Shown in pieces: positions 54,348 to 62,958 of a DNA stretch of 64,000 bases. Below the pieces are notes generated by a model, which ran no database searches, was not told the DNA's origin, and was given only the letters and a program-made list of their open reading frames with translations. Position numbers and translations under genes: made by a program. The DNA comes from Comamonadaceae bacterium PBBC2 (GTDB lineage Bacteria > Pseudomonadota > Gammaproteobacteria > Burkholderiales > Burkholderiaceae_C). The stretch lies in assembly GCA_002255935.1 (NCBI GenBank), contig NKIO01000007.1, positions 20,154-84,153 on the forward strand, in the 5' to 3' direction. The first letter of the stretch is position 1; each line of letters starts with the position of its first letter.

Positions 54348-54694
54348 GTTTTGGCTTGCAGCCAGGCTGCACCTTGCGCCACCTCGGCGGCCAGGGTGGG
54401 GGCGTCATAGTCTGCCACCGGCACACCCAGTTTGGCCAAGCGCGTCAGCATGTCGCCCAAGGGTTCGTTGGCCAGTTTGGCAGCGCCTGCCACCGTGATC
54501 AAGCGGTCTTTGAACAGACTCACCGCCATCGCTTGGCGCACGTGTATGAAGTCCGCCAAACCGTCGAGCTGCTCAAAACCAATCATGACGGCATCGGGTT
54601 TGTCGCGATTCATGACCACCACCATCTCGGTACGCGCGTCGCGCAGCGCGGTAGATGGGTTGGATTTCAATTGCCGAACATTGATGGTCTGCAT
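54344..54694 (-). CDS. Antitoxin with Phd/YefM-like N-terminus and UPF0175-like C-terminus
   Basis: 116 aa. The first ~50 residues (INVRQLKSNPSTALRDA...VVVMNRDKPDAVMIGF) match the Phd/YefM DNA-binding fold; the second half (FKDRLITVAGAAKLANEPLGDMLTRLAKLGVPVADYD) resembles UPF0175, the usual partner of DUF3368 toxins. The protein would therefore bring its own operator-binding domain. A short palindrome lies 13 bp upstream of the ATG. It overlaps the toxin gene by ATGA. Confidence 0.8.
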   Translation of the reverse strand: MQTINVRQLKSNPSTALRDARTEMVVVMNRDKPDAVMIGFEQLDGLADFIHVRQAMAVSLFKDRLITVAGAAKLANEPLGDMLTRLAKLGVPVADYDAPTLAAEVAQGAAWLQAKT

Positions 54695-54707
54695 GATGTT
54701 CTCCTTT

Positions 54708-54721
54708 AATGTAGGAACATT
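54708..54721. promoter_or_regulatory. Small palindrome upstream of the Phd-like antitoxin
   Basis: AATGT-AGGA-ACATT is a perfect 5-bp inverted repeat just upstream of the ribosome site GGAGAAC. It is a plausible autoregulatory site, but short enough to arise by chance. Confidence 0.4.
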
Positions 54722-54783
54722 GGGATTTTAGCATCCGTGTGCCGCTAGCCCTATAGCGTTACTTCAAGTTCAAGTACACCCAT

Positions 54784-54843
54784 TTGCTATTGATTTGTGA
54801 GCTGCTCCCGCACTATCCACGGGCTGAACGGCCTATTTGGCAC
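54784..54843 (+). repeat. Dispersed 60-bp repeat, copy 7
   Basis: TTGCTATTGATTTGTGAGC, core CTGCTCCCGCACTATCCACG, 3' end TATTTGGCAC. It lies between the Phd-like antitoxin promoter and the 3' end of the RCC1-repeat gene. Confidence 0.85.
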
Positions 54844-54864
54844 TCAACTCTTTAGGCGTGCGCG

Positions 54865-57447
54865 TTAGGGCTTGGCCTGCAACAACCATCCCGACAGCAG
54901 CCCCAACTCCAGCACCGTGTAGTTACTCAGCGGCCCCCAGTAATACAAGTTGGCCGGGCCATGCGCGTTGACGGCCAGGATGTGATCGCCGGGGTAGCGG
55001 CGGTAGCGGTAGCCAGCCAACTCTTGAGAGGCCTGACCGGCGGGGGCAAGTGTCTGCGGATTGGTTTTCTCGCCCCAGGCCAACACCTTGTCGGTGTCGG
55101 CCCAGCGCGCGGCAGAGCTGGTGTCCAGAAAGCCAGCACTGCTGCCGTCCATCACCGGCACTGGCGTGTAAGAAAAGGCTTTGTCTGCGCCGCCTTGGCC
55201 GTAGTAGCGGCCTTGGCCCCAACACTGCGCCGTGCCGTCTGCCAGCAGCGCGCAGCTGTGGGTGGCCCCGGCTGCTACGCTGGTGGCATTGCGAATGGCA
55301 CTGATCGCCAAGGGGCTGGAGCTGACGTTGTAGCGCGTGCCATCGCTCAGTTGCCAGGTACCGTTGTAGCCCCAGCATTGGGTGGTGCCATCGCTTAGCA
55401 GTGTGCAGGTGTGGTCTGCACGGCTAGTCAGCGCCGCTGCGTTGCTGATACCCATCACCGTGACTGGGGTGGTGCTGTAGGTCAGCTTTCCCATAATGGG
55501 GTAATAGCCAATCGGAATGTCGCTGTCCGCGTTGCTGCCAATGCCCAACTGGCCGTAGTAGTTGGTTCCCCAACACTGCACTGCGCCGCTGCTGAGCAAG
55601 GCGCAGGTGTGTGATGTGCCTGCTGAGACGGCAATGGCGGTGCTGATGCCACTGACGGATACCGGGCTGTAGCTCAAAGTGGTAGTGCCATTGCCCAGTT
55701 GGCCCGTGCCATTGCTGCCCCAACACTGCACCGTGCCGCTGCGACGTACCGCGCAGGTGTGCTCAGAGCCCGCAGAGATTGCCACTGCATCGCTGATGCC
55801 AGACACGGCGACCGGTCCACTGCTGATGTTGCCGCCAATGCCCGCGGCCAAGTTGTGGCCGTAGCCCCAGCACTGCACTGAGCCACCCGCCAATACCGCG
55901 CAGTTATGGGCATGGCCCGCAGACAAAGCCACAGCGGTGCTGATGCCCAGTACAGCCACCGGTTGGGTGCTGGCAGTCAAGCTGCCATCACCCAACTGCC
56001 CTTGGCGGTTGTCGCCCCAGCATTGCACGGTGCCGCTGGCCAGCAATGCGCAGGAGTGTGTACCACCCGCGGACACGGCTGCGACATCGCTGATGCCGCT
56101 CACTGTCAAGGGGGTTGTGCTGTCCAGGCTGCCATTGCCCAACTGGCCGTAGGTGTTAGCTCCCCAACACTGCACGGCACCGGTGCGCAGGCGCACACAG
56201 GTATGCACATCGCCTGCCGAAATAGCGCTGGCTTGGCCCATGCCAACAACAGGCAGGGGCACGGCGCTGGTGCCCACGCTGTTGTTGCCCAACTGGCCGT
56301 AATTGCTATTTCCCCAACACTGCACGGGGCCAGTGGACAGTGTTGCACAGGAGTGCGTGCCGCCCACTGCCACTGCGCTAACGTGACCCATGCCAGCCAC
56401 TGTAGCGGGGGTAGCGCTACCGCTGGTGCTGCCATTGCCCAATTGACCGGAAAAGTTGAGACCCCAGCACTGAACCGCACCGCTGCTGAGCGTGACGCAG
56501 GCATTGCCATATTTAGTGGACACCGAAGTTACGTTGCTCAGGCCTTCCACCGGCAATGGGATGGCGCTTACCGTTGTATTGCCCGTACCCAACTTATCGG
56601 AGATTTTGCTACCCCAGCATTGCACCGTACCACTGCCCAACACAGCGCAGCTGCTGTCCGAACCGGCGGAGATCGCAATGGCGTTGCGGACGCCTGCCAC
56701 TGCACCCACAGTGGCGCTGTCGCTGCGGCTTCCGTTGCCTGTCTGGCCATAATAGTTAGAACCCCAGCACTGCACCGCACCGTCGCGTAGCAGGACGCAT
56801 GTGTGATAGCCCCCTGCAGAGACTGCGATCACTCTATTGACAGCTGGCACAGCCACCGGCGTGGTGCTCTCCAGCGCGCTTTGGTTGCCCAGCACCGCCC
56901 CGTACCAGTTTCTCCCCCAGCACTGTAAAGTGCTATCAGCCAGCAGCGCACACGTGTGGTCAGAGCCCGCCGATACCGCCACGGCATTGCTAACACCCGT
57001 TGCCACCACCGGTATAGCGCTGCCTTTGGTGGTGCCATTGCCCAGCGCGGTGAAGTATTTGCCCACTTGGCCCAAGTCATTGACATACATCTCCGCGCGG
57101 TTGGGCAGTCCGCCCCAGCACTGCACCGTGCCGCCGCTTAGCACTACACAGGTATGGGTAGCGCCCGCAGAGATGTGCGTGGCGGTGTTGATGCCCCGCA
57201 CCGCCACAGGAATGGCGCTGTCCCGCTGAGTGCCATTGCCTAGTTGACCCGAATCGTTTGCGCCCCAACACTGCACATCGCCGCCGCTTTGCAAAGCACA
57301 GGTGTGGTAACTGCCCGCAACCACCATGGGCGTGGTTGCCCAACTGGGTGCGCTGAGCGCTGCGCCGAACAATGCGCAGGCCAGTAGTAGCCATGGCCCT
57401 AGGTGCCAGATGGGTACTGGCTTGCGTGTTTTGTGTTGTGTGTGCAT
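54865..57447 (-). CDS. Secreted RCC1-repeat beta-propeller protein with 14 Cys-rich repeats
   Basis: 860 aa. A signal peptide (LGPWLLLACALFGAALSAPSWA) is followed by about 14 repeats of roughly 50 residues, each with SAGxxHTCAL...VQCWGxNxxGQLGNG and a closing VxGISxAxAV. Fourteen units would make two seven-bladed propellers. Nearly every repeat carries one Cys in HTC and one in QCWG, suggesting serial disulfides that would form only outside the cytoplasm. The C-terminal ~85 residues depart from the pattern. Function is unknown; bacterial RCC1-like proteins are often surface or adhesion-related. No operon partners are apparent. Confidence 0.88.
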   Translation of the reverse strand: MHTQHKTRKPVPIWHLGPWLLLACALFGAALSAPSWATTPMVVAGSYHTCALQSGGDVQCWGANDSGQLGNGTQRDSAIPVAVRGINTATHISAGATHTCVVLSGGTVQCWGGLPNRAEMYVNDLGQVGKYFTALGNGTTKGSAIPVVATGVSNAVAVSAGSDHTCALLADSTLQCWGRNWYGAVLGNQSALESTTPVAVPAVNRVIAVSAGGYHTCVLLRDGAVQCWGSNYYGQTGNGSRSDSATVGAVAGVRNAIAISAGSDSSCAVLGSGTVQCWGSKISDKLGTGNTTVSAIPLPVEGLSNVTSVSTKYGNACVTLSSGAVQCWGLNFSGQLGNGSTSGSATPATVAGMGHVSAVAVGGTHSCATLSTGPVQCWGNSNYGQLGNNSVGTSAVPLPVVGMGQASAISAGDVHTCVRLRTGAVQCWGANTYGQLGNGSLDSTTPLTVSGISDVAAVSAGGTHSCALLASGTVQCWGDNRQGQLGDGSLTASTQPVAVLGISTAVALSAGHAHNCAVLAGGSVQCWGYGHNLAAGIGGNISSGPVAVSGISDAVAISAGSEHTCAVRRSGTVQCWGSNGTGQLGNGTTTLSYSPVSVSGISTAIAVSAGTSHTCALLSSGAVQCWGTNYYGQLGIGSNADSDIPIGYYPIMGKLTYSTTPVTVMGISNAAALTSRADHTCTLLSDGTTQCWGYNGTWQLSDGTRYNVSSSPLAISAIRNATSVAAGATHSCALLADGTAQCWGQGRYYGQGGADKAFSYTPVPVMDGSSAGFLDTSSAARWADTDKVLAWGEKTNPQTLAPAGQASQELAGYRYRRYPGDHILAVNAHGPANLYYWGPLSNYTVLELGLLSGWLLQAKP

Positions 57448-57531
57448 GGATTCCCCCTGTGCGTGCTGGCTTGGCCTCTTGGGTATTGAGGCTTCTTGTG
57501 CGCAGCGTTTGAATGCTTTGCATAGTAAAGC

Positions 57532-57816
57532 ATGGGCACAGCAAATTCACCCATTTGGGGGATGGACAAACGCGCGGTGGCAATGCCCATCACGACAGCC
57601 GACGACACAGCCGCCGCCGCCATCCTGGCGAATGCCACAGCCCAACTCACCAAGGCAAACGCTATCGCCACAACCGTTGAGCTGTTAGCCGCAGGTGCCG
57701 CACCCGCCCCGGCTGGCGCAGTGTTTGAAGCCCACCCTGCGGATGCAGCGCCAACCACGGCCATTGCGCTTGTGGGCGTCATGGACGTTTCAAACTTCGA
57801 TCTGCTATCAATGTAG
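57532..57816 (+). CDS. Possible small Ala-rich protein
   Basis: 94 codons beginning MGTANSPIWGMDKRAVAMPI and continuing with an Ala-rich helical stretch (AAILANATAQLTKANAIATT). Third codon positions are GC-rich, as in real genes here, but no clear ribosome site or homologue is recognised, and its end runs into repeat copy 8. An opposite ORF (57399-57782) is equally unproven. The 504-bp gap between the RCC1 and diguanylate cyclase genes otherwise holds only that repeat. Confidence 0.3.
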   Translation: MGTANSPIWGMDKRAVAMPITTADDTAAAAILANATAQLTKANAIATTVELLAAGAAPAPAGAVFEAHPADAAPTTAIALVGVMDVSNFDLLSM

Positions 57817-57861
57817 TAGCTGCTCTCGCACTATCCACGGCCTGAATGGCCAATTGGGCAC
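57802..57861 (+). repeat. Dispersed 60-bp repeat, copy 8
   Basis: CTGCTATCAATGTAGTAGC, core CTGCTCTCGCACTATCCACG, then GGCCTGAATGGCC. It lies upstream of the diguanylate cyclase gene, whose other end carries copy 9. Confidence 0.85.
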
Positions 57862-57951
57862 TGCGCCCGCTTGGGCCCGGCGATAGGCAGAAATGGCCGC
57901 CAGCATGCAAGCGTAGTAGCATCTGCTCCCAGTTGGACTGGAAGCAAAAAA

Positions 57952-59700
57952 ATGGCAGTACTGCTAAAACCCAAACACTGTTTGGTACTCGCGCTATTCC
58001 TCTTTGGCTGCTCCTTGAGCGCGCAAGTGGACGAGCTGCCACGCCATCCTTTGGAAATCAAAGCCCTGACCCAGCCTGACGAGGTGTTGGCAGAGATTCC
58101 GGCGGCGGTGGCGATGTCGCAACAGAATCGTGATGTGCGGACCCTGGCCCTTCTCTATTTGGCACAGGCCAATGCGTGCCGCGTGGTGGCCAACTGGCCC
58201 TGCCAACGCAACGCGGGCAACAGTGCGCGTGAGGCCGCCGTGCTGGCCAAAGACCCCGTGTTGGAAGTACGCGGGCTGATTGCAGACGGCCGTGGCAGCA
58301 TTGCCATGCAAGATTTCTTGCGCGGAGAACGGCTATTGGGCGAGGCTGAATTGCTGTTGGCGAAAGCACCGGTTCCCGCATTGATCGCGGACGTCTTCCT
58401 GGCTTATTCCAGCCTTAGCTTTAACCTCAATAGGTTCGAAGCTTCCGCAAGCTATGCGCAGCGCGGCATGGATGCCTTGCCCCAAGGCAACGCCTTGCCA
58501 ACCCACATACGCCTGCTGCGCAACTTGGGCCGCGCCCAAACCCAAATGCAACAGACGGAGCTTGCAGCCCAGTCGTTGCGAAAGGCGCAAGCCTTCGCGG
58601 TACAGATCAATGATCCCAAGCTGCGCGCAGAGCTGTATCTGGAATCGGCGCGACTGGCGCATTTGATGAAGGATGCGGCCACGCAAACGCAGAGTGGCTT
58701 GGCCGTGTTGCGGCTGGCGGATGAGCTGAAGAATTCTCAATTGAAAGGGCAGGCGCATGAGGCCTTGGGCGTAGCGGCCATGGACCGAGGTGATCTACGC
58801 TACGCAGAACGGGAGTTGCGGTTTGCCCATTCGTCTTTCAATGGGCTCAAGCTAGACCGCGATGAGCTGCGGGTGCTGCGCGCACTCATCAAACTCATCA
58901 CGGACAGCAAAAGCGTCCCGCCTGACTTTGCGGCAACCAGTCGGCGTCAGGTCGATTTGAGTTTGACCATTGAGCGGGAAGACCGAGCCAAGGCTGCCGC
59001 TGACTTTGAAGCGCGACTTCGCTTCCTCACCAGCGAAAGCGAGCTGAAGCAACTGCGCCTGGAAGCGGAAGCGGCCAAGGAGCGCGAGCAACTGCTGTTG
59101 CGCAACACGCGACTCGCGCAGTTGGCGGCACTGCTGGTGGCCATCACCCTTGCGGTCGTCATCTGTTTCCTGGTGCAGCTAAGGCGCAACAAGCGCTTGC
59201 AAGAAAAGTTGGCGCGCATCGACCCGTTGACTGGCATTGCGAATCGGCGGCAGTGGGATGAGCGCTTGTCGTTTGCGCTGGCGCGTAGCAAGCGCCAGCA
59301 ATTGCCCCTGATGCTTTTGGTCTTGGACATTGACAACTTCAAAACCGTGAACGACACCTATGGACACAGTGTGGGTGACGCTGTGATCGTGGAGTTTGCG
59401 CGCCGTATCGGCCTCTGCGTCCGCGAGAGTGATCTGCATGCGCGCTTGGGTGGGGATGAGTTTGTGGTGTTGGTGGAGGACGCCACCAGCCTGGACGAAG
59501 GCATGACCATTGCCAACAAAATGATCAAGAGCATGGAGGAGCCCATGCAGATAGATACGCTGAGCTTGCTGGTCACAACATCTATCGGCGTTGGGTTTCA
59601 GCAGCAAGCCACATCGGCCGAAGACATCTTGGAACTGGCCGACCGCGCGCTCTACGCGGCCAAGCAGGCAGGTCGCAATACGGTGCGGGGTTTGAGTTAG
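57952..59700 (+). CDS. Diguanylate cyclase with periplasmic TPR-like sensor
   Basis: 582 aa. The ATG at 57952 gives a hydrophobic export signal (CLVLALFLFGCSLSAQ). About 350 residues of helical TPR-like repeats follow (LLRNLGRAQTQMQQTELAAQ), then a helix ending in a membrane segment (LAALLVAITLAVVICFLVQL) and a GGDEF domain (DPLTGIANRRQWDERL, ARLGGDEFVVLVED). The GGDEF motif is intact, and RESD five residues before it is a proper inhibitory RxxD site, so it should make cyclic-di-GMP with feedback control. The signal sensed is unknown. The gene stands alone, with a dispersed repeat on each side. Confidence 0.93.
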   Translation: MAVLLKPKHCLVLALFLFGCSLSAQVDELPRHPLEIKALTQPDEVLAEIPAAVAMSQQNRDVRTLALLYLAQANACRVVANWPCQRNAGNSAREAAVLAKDPVLEVRGLIADGRGSIAMQDFLRGERLLGEAELLLAKAPVPALIADVFLAYSSLSFNLNRFEASASYAQRGMDALPQGNALPTHIRLLRNLGRAQTQMQQTELAAQSLRKAQAFAVQINDPKLRAELYLESARLAHLMKDAATQTQSGLAVLRLADELKNSQLKGQAHEALGVAAMDRGDLRYAERELRFAHSSFNGLKLDRDELRVLRALIKLITDSKSVPPDFAATSRRQVDLSLTIEREDRAKAAADFEARLRFLTSESELKQLRLEAEAAKEREQLLLRNTRLAQLAALLVAITLAVVICFLVQLRRNKRLQEKLARIDPLTGIANRRQWDERLSFALARSKRQQLPLMLLVLDIDNFKTVNDTYGHSVGDAVIVEFARRIGLCVRESDLHARLGGDEFVVLVEDATSLDEGMTIANKMIKSMEEPMQIDTLSLLVTTSIGVGFQQQATSAEDILELADRALYAAKQAGRNTVRGLS

Positions 59701-59760
59701 CTGCTATCAATGTAGTAGCTGCTCCCGCGCTATCCACGGGCTGAGCGGCCGATTGGGCTT
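59701..59760 (+). repeat. Dispersed 60-bp repeat, copy 9
   Basis: CTGCTATCAATGTAGTAGC, core CTGCTCCCGCGCTATCCACG, 3' GATTGGGCTT. It begins at the base immediately after the TAG of the diguanylate cyclase gene. Its first 20 bases match copy 8 closely, making the two a related pair around that gene. Confidence 0.85.
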
Positions 59761-59797
59761 GCAAACCTCCACCCGATGCAGCCCGTGTATCCCCCCT

Positions 59798-61978
59798 TTA
59801 AAAATGCGTCGTCAGCGTCAAGCGCAAGCTGCGCGGCTCCACCGGGTGAAAGTGGCGGTCGGCCACGCCCTCGGGCGGCTCACCCTTGAGGCGCGACGCG
59901 TAGTAGTAGTCAATATCGCTGGCCTTGCTGTCAAAGAGGTTGAACACATCCAGCGCCAGCTTGGTTTTGCGGCTGACTTGGTAGCCCAAGCGCAGGTAGG
60001 CCAGTGTGGTGGCTTCAGAGCGCTGGCTGTTGTCTTCGATCAAAGGGCGCGGACCAAAATAACGCAATTGAAACTGGCCGGACCACGGCCCCCGGTCGCT
60101 GATGACCGCACCAACTGACACCACCGTTTCTACCGAACCCGGCACATAGCGCCCGGCGTTGGGCGCGTCACCCTGCGGCGCATCAAACTCTGCGCGTGAG
60201 ACGGCAAGGTCGGCGTCCAGCAGCAGCCACGGCGTGGCGCGGTAGTGGTTGTTGAACTCTAGCCCGAAGCGGCGGCTGGCCCCGCTGGCACCGGTGTCGC
60301 CCGCATCCCCAGAGAACACCAGCTCTGAGCCGATATTCAGCTGCCACAGCGCCAAAGAACTCTGCAGCCCGGTAATGGCCTCGGTGCGCAGGCCCAGCTC
60401 GCCGCCGGTGGTGCGCACCAGTGCGGGGGCCGGGTCGATCGGCGTGCCTTCTTTGGGCGCTATGCGGGCGATCACACCGCGCGCATCGTTGCTATGAAAG
60501 CCGCTGCCCAGGTTCACAAAGTATTCGGTCTTGTTCCACGGCCCCAAGATGAAGGACAGCTTGGGGCTGGCCAGGTCCGCAGTCTGCTGGCCCGCGTTGC
60601 CCGCAATGGAGCTGCGCACATCCACCGCCATGCGGTCATAACGCGCGCCCAGCAGGGTGCGGAAGGTAGGCGTCCAGGCGGTAGAGTTTTCGGCGTACAG
60701 GCCCAGCAGGCTTTGCTGCACCTGGCTCTCTTGCACCGTGGCCACGCGCTGGCCCGCCAGGCCTTGGTACAGGCCCACGGGGTCCAGCCAATCCATGCGC
60801 AGGCTGGTGCCGATGGTGGTGGTGCTGTCATACCCACCAAACGGAGTTGCAAACGATTGGCTGGCAGCGCCGCCCAGCACCCGGCGGCTCTCGGCTTGGA
60901 TGAACTGGTCGGCGTTCAGCGGCTCGGGGTCATCCATATTCGCCGCCGGGCCGCCCCAAGGCGAATTGCACCCCCTTGGGGGGCAGCGCAGTTCGCGAAG
61001 CGACAAGCGTGGGGGCCCAAGGTTATAGGTGAAGTTGGACACCAGGCTCAGCTTGGACGCAATGGCATAGGCATTGGCTTTGAAGAGGCCGGTGTCCGAT
61101 TTGCGTTCGGTTTGAAACGACAGGCTGGTGCGCTCGGTGTGGCCGCCGTCCGTAGGGTCTAGCGCGCCAAAGCGGCCCACCAGGCCCTGGTCTACCGCGC
61201 GCTGTGGAATCTGGTCGGTGGAATGCCAGGCCGCGCTGTAGGCCATGGCGGTGACGCTGGTGCGGCTGCTATCGGTCGCGGTGCTGTAGCGCAGCACGCC
61301 ATTGACGCGGTGAAAGCGCTCAGGATCATCCCACGGGCCGTTGTTGTGCGCGGTCTCTAAGGCGTAGAGCAGCTTGCCGCTTTGCCACGGCACCGATTGG
61401 GTTAGCAGCGCGCGGGCATAGCTGTTGTCACCCAGCGTAAGCGATGCAATGCCCTCGGGCAAGCTATCAAACAGCCCCAGGCGCGCCACCCCGGCCGAGC
61501 TGAAGTCGCCCTCATCGGCAAAGTAGGGCCCCTTTTTGTAGCTGATGCGGTTCACCAGCTCGGGGATCAGCCAGTTCAGGTCGCTATAGCCATGGCCATG
61601 GGCGTGCGTGGGCATGTTCACCGGCATGCCATCCACGTAGGTGGCAAAGTCAGTACCGTGGTCCAAGTTAAAGCCGCGCAGAAAGTACTGGTTGGCTTTG
61701 CCATCGCCACTGTGCTGGGTGACGATGACGCCGGGCACAAACTCCAGCACCTCGGCCGGGCGCAGCGTGGGGCGGTTCTCTATCAACTTGGCGGTGACCA
61801 CACCCTGGCTGGCCGCGTCAGACGTGCGAATGGCGTTGTCATAGGTGCCCTGAATGGTGACCGGGGCGAGCTCTTGCGCGCCTGCTGGCAATAGCGTGCT
61901 GGCCAGGCACAGCAGGCAGGCTCCGGAGATGGCGGTGCGGGTGGGGCGGCGGGGTGGGGCTAAGCAGAGAGTTTTCAC
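59798..61978 (-). CDS. TonB-dependent receptor, probable metal uptake type
   Basis: 726 aa from a GTG at 61978 preceded by AGGAACC. A signal peptide ends at PAGAQ; the plug begins LAPVTIQGTYDNAIRTSDAASQG and contains NQYFLRGFNLDHGTDFATYVDGMPVN. The stretch THAHGHGYSD and the YKKGPYFADEGDFSSAG block place it in a receptor subclass that I associate with metal or metal-chelate uptake rather than sugars. The barrel ends LRLTLTTHF. Upstream on the same strand is a small protein with a HDHDHDH run, which supports a metal-related role. Distinct from the two receptors of the pectin genes. Confidence 0.85.
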   Translation of the reverse strand: MKTLCLAPPRRPTRTAISGACLLCLASTLLPAGAQELAPVTIQGTYDNAIRTSDAASQGVVTAKLIENRPTLRPAEVLEFVPGVIVTQHSGDGKANQYFLRGFNLDHGTDFATYVDGMPVNMPTHAHGHGYSDLNWLIPELVNRISYKKGPYFADEGDFSSAGVARLGLFDSLPEGIASLTLGDNSYARALLTQSVPWQSGKLLYALETAHNNGPWDDPERFHRVNGVLRYSTATDSSRTSVTAMAYSAAWHSTDQIPQRAVDQGLVGRFGALDPTDGGHTERTSLSFQTERKSDTGLFKANAYAIASKLSLVSNFTYNLGPPRLSLRELRCPPRGCNSPWGGPAANMDDPEPLNADQFIQAESRRVLGGAASQSFATPFGGYDSTTTIGTSLRMDWLDPVGLYQGLAGQRVATVQESQVQQSLLGLYAENSTAWTPTFRTLLGARYDRMAVDVRSSIAGNAGQQTADLASPKLSFILGPWNKTEYFVNLGSGFHSNDARGVIARIAPKEGTPIDPAPALVRTTGGELGLRTEAITGLQSSLALWQLNIGSELVFSGDAGDTGASGASRRFGLEFNNHYRATPWLLLDADLAVSRAEFDAPQGDAPNAGRYVPGSVETVVSVGAVISDRGPWSGQFQLRYFGPRPLIEDNSQRSEATTLAYLRLGYQVSRKTKLALDVFNLFDSKASDIDYYYASRLKGEPPEGVADRHFHPVEPRSLRLTLTTHF

Positions 61979-62128
61979 AATGGGTTCCTGAATGGTTTTT
62001 GTGGGGGCTGGGGCGCAAAAGCGCGCCAATACGGCTACGCGACCCAGGCAGGCCGCGTGCGGGTTTATCTACAAAGAGGAAAGAGCCCTGACGTGGCGCA
62101 AAGCGCAGCCACGCAAGGCGGGGGCCGC

Positions 62129-62773
62129 TTAGGCCGCGCGGGACGCGTGTGAGAACGCAGGGGGGCGCAGCAGCGGCACCACTTTTCTGGAGGCAAAACG
62201 CACTGCCCCCTGAACCGGCCAAGGCCCATTGCGGGCCGCCATAGCCGCCATGCCGGCCAACGGCTTGCCCTGGCTGGGGGATGCAAACTGGGGCAACAAC
62301 AGGGTTGCCCCCACGCTGCCCGCGTCCGCCGCCTCAGCCGCGCCGTCTAGCGCAATGGCGCTCTGATTCGCGCGCTGATCGCCCAGCGCGTGGTGGTGGC
62401 GCTCTAAGGTGTCGTGGTCGTGGTCGTGGTCGTGGTCATGGCTAGGGGCTGGCTTTGCGCTGGCGGCCCACAGCGTCGGGCCTGCGGATTGGCCCACCCG
62501 CAATTGGCCGTGCCCAAACACCTGCTGCTGCTGCCAACGGCTGAGCCAGTGGCTGGCCAAGCCGGAGGCCACGGCGGAGAAAGTGGAAGTGGAGGTGGAA
62601 TGGGGCATAGCAAGCGCGGTGGGCGAGCCGCGCAACCCCACATCGGCATGCAAGTGCCAAGACCCCAGCGCCTGCTGCCGCGCCACGCTCAGCCCCATCA
62701 ACACCACGGCCAGCACCAGCAGCCAAACCAGGCTGCGCGTGCCGATAGCCTGCGCTGTGTGTCGTTGGGTCAT
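62129..62773 (-). CDS. Hypothetical protein with N-terminal membrane anchor and His-rich loop
   Basis: 214 aa; AGGTGGAA precedes the ATG at 62773. One membrane segment (SLVWLLVLAVVLMGLSVA, residues ~16-33) anchors a periplasmic part carrying HDHDHDHDHDTLERHHH (~residues 111-127), an obvious divalent-metal-binding run. The rest is of low complexity and Ala-rich. Proteins of this layout often accompany TonB receptors (DUF2946-like); I suggest metal capture or sensing, not proven. It lies 150 bp upstream of the receptor gene on the same strand. Confidence 0.65.
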   Translation of the reverse strand: MTQRHTAQAIGTRSLVWLLVLAVVLMGLSVARQQALGSWHLHADVGLRGSPTALAMPHSTSTSTFSAVASGLASHWLSRWQQQQVFGHGQLRVGQSAGPTLWAASAKPAPSHDHDHDHDHDTLERHHHALGDQRANQSAIALDGAAEAADAGSVGATLLLPQFASPSQGKPLAGMAAMAARNGPWPVQGAVRFASRKVVPLLRPPAFSHASRAA

Positions 62774-62837
62774 TTCCACCTATTGGGTACGCAAAGGAAG
62801 CTGCGTTGGATTCACAGTCTAACGCCAGGAAAGCGAT

Positions 62838-62897
62838 TTGCTATCAAAAAAGAAGCTGCTCCCGCACTATCCACGGCTTGAGCGGCCGATTTGGCAC
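62838..62897 (+). repeat. Dispersed 60-bp repeat, copy 10
   Basis: TTGCTATCAAAAAAGAAGC, core CTGCTCCCGCACTATCCACG, 3' end GATTTGGCAC. It lies in the divergent region between the His-rich gene and the DUF6624-like gene, so here it is not at a gene end. Confidence 0.85.
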
Positions 62898-62958
62898 ATA
62901 GCGGTCGGGGAGCAATGGCATCATTGCGGACACTTGCACTTTTCATTGGAAGGACGCT

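Noticed and set aside
52960-54843. Integron cassette array with attC sites
   Set aside because: The repeats sit between small modules in one orientation, but they lack the GTTRRRY/RYYYAAC boxes, and no integrase gene is present.
57399-57782. 127-aa minus-strand ORF before the diguanylate cyclase
   Set aside because: Ala-rich mirror frame without ribosome site or family; it also overlaps the start of the RCC1 gene.
7141-62897. CRISPR array or IS element made of the ten repeats
   Set aside because: Copies are kilobases apart with genes between them, and no transposase or cas gene is present.
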